The notes under the pieces were generated by a model. The model searched no databases, had not been told where the DNA came from, and saw nothing but the letters and a program-made list of their open reading frames with translations. Shown here piece after piece: positions 63,301 to 64,000 of a stretch of DNA of 64,000 nucleotides. Source of the stretch: Nemania diffusa (lineage: Eukaryota > Ascomycota > Sordariomycetes > Xylariales > Xylariaceae); assembly GCA_038501195.1 (NCBI GenBank), contig JBBPUQ010000002.1:372001-436000 (forward strand), given 5' to 3'. The position numbers were made by a program, and so were the translations under genes. The stretch's first letter is position 1. Every line of letters starts with the position of its first letter.

Positions 63301-64000
63301 AATAAATCATTATTAATTTTAAAATAAATTTTAAAAATTAATAAAACAAAAATAAAACTATTTAATTTAATTATATTATTTAAAACTTTTATAATTATTT
63401 ATAATATTATTTTTTTATTTATATAATAATTAATTTTTTTATATAAAATATTAAATATATAACAAAATAATATATATATTTATTTAATTTTTTTAATAAT
63501 TTAATATATTTTAATAAATATTTTTTTATATAAAGTTTTAATTAGTTATATATTATTGCAAAATTTTTTAAATAAAAAATTTATATTAAAATTATATATA
63601 ATATAATTAAATAGTTTTTAATATATTAAAATTTAATATTAATATAATATGTTTTAAATATTATATATATTTAAAAATTTTAAAAATTTAATTATTTAAA
63701 ATAAAATATTTATATTAATTATATATAAAATTAATTATTTATTAATTTATATAATATTAATAATAATTTTATAATTAAAATTATATTTATTTTTTAATAA
63801 AAATTTAAAGTTTTTTAAAATTTAATTATATAATTAATAATAATAATAAAACTTTTTAATTTTTTAAAATATTAAAATATTAATATTATTATATTTAGCT
63901 TTTTATAATAATTTTATAAATTTTTTTATATAAAAATATTTAAATCAATAATATAATTTTTAAAATTTTTATTTTATAAAATAACTTATAACTTTTAATT

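Larger units (their letters stand above)
49691..64000. repeat. Extreme AT-rich, RIP-type block
   Basis: From about 49690 to the window end the sequence is almost only A and T. Many 60-base lines (for example 56041 and 58201) contain no G or C, and others only 2-4. Surviving C is mostly followed by T, and surviving G mostly preceded by A. No long open frame exists. This is what heavy repeat-induced point mutation of transposons gives. The block runs off the window, so it could be pericentromeric, subtelomeric or an isolated repeat island. Confidence 0.9.

Overview
The window looks like nuclear DNA from a filamentous ascomycete (Pezizomycotina). The signs are short introns of 45-150 bp with GT...CTAAC/CTGAC...AG signals, HET and HeLo-like proteins, DMATS-type prenyltransferase and CYP57-like P450 genes, and a 14 kb block stripped of almost all G and C in the manner of repeat-induced point mutation (RIP). 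I cannot name the species.

Region 1 (about 0.5-18.2 kb) is a compact set of specialised-metabolism genes. It holds a cinnamoyl-CoA-reductase/DFR-like SDR, two tandem cytochrome P450s, a DMATS-type aromatic prenyltransferase, a phenylalanine/aromatic amino acid ammonia-lyase and a pyridoxal-reductase-like aldo-keto reductase. A DUF7924-like protein lies between the last two. No PKS, NRPS, transporter or regulator is present. A lyase making a cinnamate-type acid, a prenyltransferase, two oxygenases and two reductases suggest a prenylated phenylpropanoid pathway; this is inference.

Region 2 (about 19.3-35.5 kb) is conserved background: cytosolic lysyl-tRNA synthetase, a DUF202 membrane protein, an Hcs1-type SF1 helicase, a conserved disordered/coiled-coil protein and a secreted M28 metallopeptidase. 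A gene-poor 4 kb gap lies at 26.7-30.6 kb.

Region 3 (about 36-48.3 kb) looks like an allorecognition or regulated-cell-death island. It contains a protein kinase with an unknown N-terminal domain, a HET-domain protein, a second Ser/Thr kinase, and a HeLo-like helical protein with a degenerate pseudokinase domain that resembles MLKL in architecture. I reconstructed a 44-bp first exon for this last gene. A diverged direct repeat at about 36.0-36.5 and 47.8-48.3 kb brackets the island.

Region 4 (about 49.7-64 kb) is almost pure A+T with no coding capacity. Inside it I find a 7,018-bp LTR retrotransposon relic: two ungapped 310-bp LTRs exactly 6,708 bp apart, TA...TA termini (mutated TG...CA), a matching 5-bp ATTTT target duplication and an A-tract before the 3' LTR. 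Nearly all differences between the LTRs are C-to-T or G-to-A, as RIP predicts.
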